Both the position numbers and the translations under genes were made by a program. A stretch of 64,000 nt of DNA from Caballeronia sp. M1242 (GTDB lineage: Bacteria; Pseudomonadota; Gammaproteobacteria; Burkholderiales; Burkholderiaceae): contig NZ_CP071132.1 of the NCBI RefSeq assembly GCF_017220215.1, positions 124,001-188,000 on the forward strand, in the 5' to 3' direction. The notes under the pieces were generated by a model. The model ran no database searches and was not told the origin of the DNA. It worked only from the letters and a program-made list of their open reading frames with translations. Below, one piece after another: positions 63,284 through 64,000 of the stretch. The first letter of the stretch is position 1. Each line of letters opens with the position of its first letter.

Positions 63284-64000
63284 TCAGTCGCCTCGATCGC
63301 CGCTCCGGTCGCCGTTGCCGCGCAACAGCAAGGACAGATCGATGGCGTTGGCCATCGCGACATAACCGGCGTCGTTCGGATGCAGATGATCGCCGCTGTC
63401 GTACACCGCCTGCATGTCGTTTGGATGCGCCGGATCGCGCAGCACGGCATCGAAATCGACCACTGCGTCGAAAGCCCCGCTCGTGCGAATCCAATGATTC
63501 ACCGCATGACGGATGGCTTCTTTTTGCGGCGTCCAGTAGCCCTCGTTGGCGGTGCCTTGCAGCGCGTTGCGGAAGGGCGTGAGCGTGCCGCCGATTATTT
63601 TGATGCCGCGCAGATGCGTGCGCGCGATGATCTGCCGGTAGCCGTCGATGATCTCTTCCGCGGACACCACGCGCCCGGACGGGTCCAGCGCCGTGTTCGG
63701 CCAGCCAATATCGTTGATGCCTTCGAGGAAGATCACCCACTTGACGTCCGACTGACTCAGCACGTCGCGATCGTACCGCGCGAGCGCGCTCACGCCCGCG
63801 CCGTCGCTCACCACGCGATTGCCGCTGATGCCTTCGTTCAGCACCGCGTAGCCGCGTCGCGGACCCGCGCTATTGAGGCGCGCGGAGAGATTGTCGGGCC
63901 AGCGCCGGTTCGCATCGACGGTCGATGCATAGCCGTCCGTGATCGAATCGCCGAAGGTGACGACAGCGGGCGTCGGACGATCCGTATCCGTTAGGATTGC
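63284..64000 (-). CDS. SGNH/GDSL hydrolase, C-terminal part (5' end outside window)
   Basis: The frame is open to the end of the window. Visible SGNH blocks: VTFGDSITDG (block I, nucleophile Ser) near the window edge, NEGISGNR (block II Gly), GINDIG (block III Asn), and SGDHLHPNDAGY (block V Asp and His). The enzyme is an esterase or lipase-like hydrolase; a signal peptide, if any, lies outside. A TAA-type end follows a GDRSGDRGD tail. Confidence 0.9.
   Translation of the reverse strand, partial: AILTDTDRPTPAVVTFGDSITDGYASTVDANRRWPDNLSARLNSAGPRRGYAVLNEGISGNRVVSDGAGVSALARYDRDVLSQSDVKWVIFLEGINDIGWPNTALDPSGRVVSAEEIIDGYRQIIARTHLRGIKIIGGTLTPFRNALQGTANEGYWTPQKEAIRHAVNHWIRTSGAFDAVVDFDAVLRDPAHPNDMQAVYDSGDHLHPNDAGYVAMANAIDLSLLLRGNGDRSGDRGD

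Overview
The window is GC-rich, gene-dense chromosomal DNA with few gaps and many ATGA-type gene overlaps. Gene content (a DUF3331 protein, a full pel operon, otnK/otnC, poxB, repeated ATP-grasp/alpha-E/transglutaminase genes) points to a betaproteobacterium of the Burkholderiaceae, probably Paraburkholderia or Caballeronia. That placement is inference. I see no rRNA, intact tRNA, IS element, prophage or CRISPR array.

Layout. 1-1.3 kb: the end of a zinc alcohol dehydrogenase, a small hypothetical gene and a decayed tRNA-like sequence. 1.3-5.3 kb: a three-gene operon for a periplasmic molybdenum hydroxylase (2Fe-2S subunit, Tat-exported molybdopterin subunit, triheme cytochrome c). 5.3-9.3 kb: DUF1488 and DUF3331 proteins, then leftward yceH-mnmD-amidase. 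9.7-20.5 kb: two sets of circularly permuted ATP-grasp, alpha-E and transglutaminase-like proteins, with a zinc metallopeptidase gene inserted on the opposite strand. 20.6-25.6 kb: a glycosyltransferase-like protein, a reductase, a small hydrophilic protein, a chemoreceptor with a FliA-type promoter, and a divergent PilZ protein. 26-30.4 kb: a Tat-exported tyrosinase, poxB and a PRISE-type reductase. 30.6-36.8 kb: a hybrid histidine kinase, otnC-otnK and an ATP-grasp protein. 37-43.4 kb: a putative glycoside hydrolase lipoprotein, a DUF2231 membrane protein with a sorbosone-dehydrogenase-like lipoprotein, and an SDR with a divergent LysR regulator. 43.4-57.1 kb: the complete leftward pelABCDEFG operon. 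57.2-62.2 kb: a receiver-only response regulator, a CsbD protein and a 1375-residue CheB/CheR/PAS hybrid kinase. 62.4-64 kb: a small secreted protein and the truncated end of an SGNH hydrolase.

How the genes fit together. pelA-G encodes synthesis (PelF), inner-membrane transport (PelDEG), periplasmic modification (PelA) and outer-membrane export (PelBC) of the cationic Pel exopolysaccharide. PelD keeps an RxxD signature, so control by c-di-GMP is expected. The two signalling genes just upstream on the same strand are plausible but unproven regulators. The ATP-grasp/alpha-E/transglutaminase block looks like a predicted peptide-bond-forming or peptide-modifying system without known product. The most unusual structure is inside pelB: about 320 extra Ala/Ser/Asn-rich residues between two TPR-like parts, built around a 216-bp (72-codon) in-frame tandem repeat.
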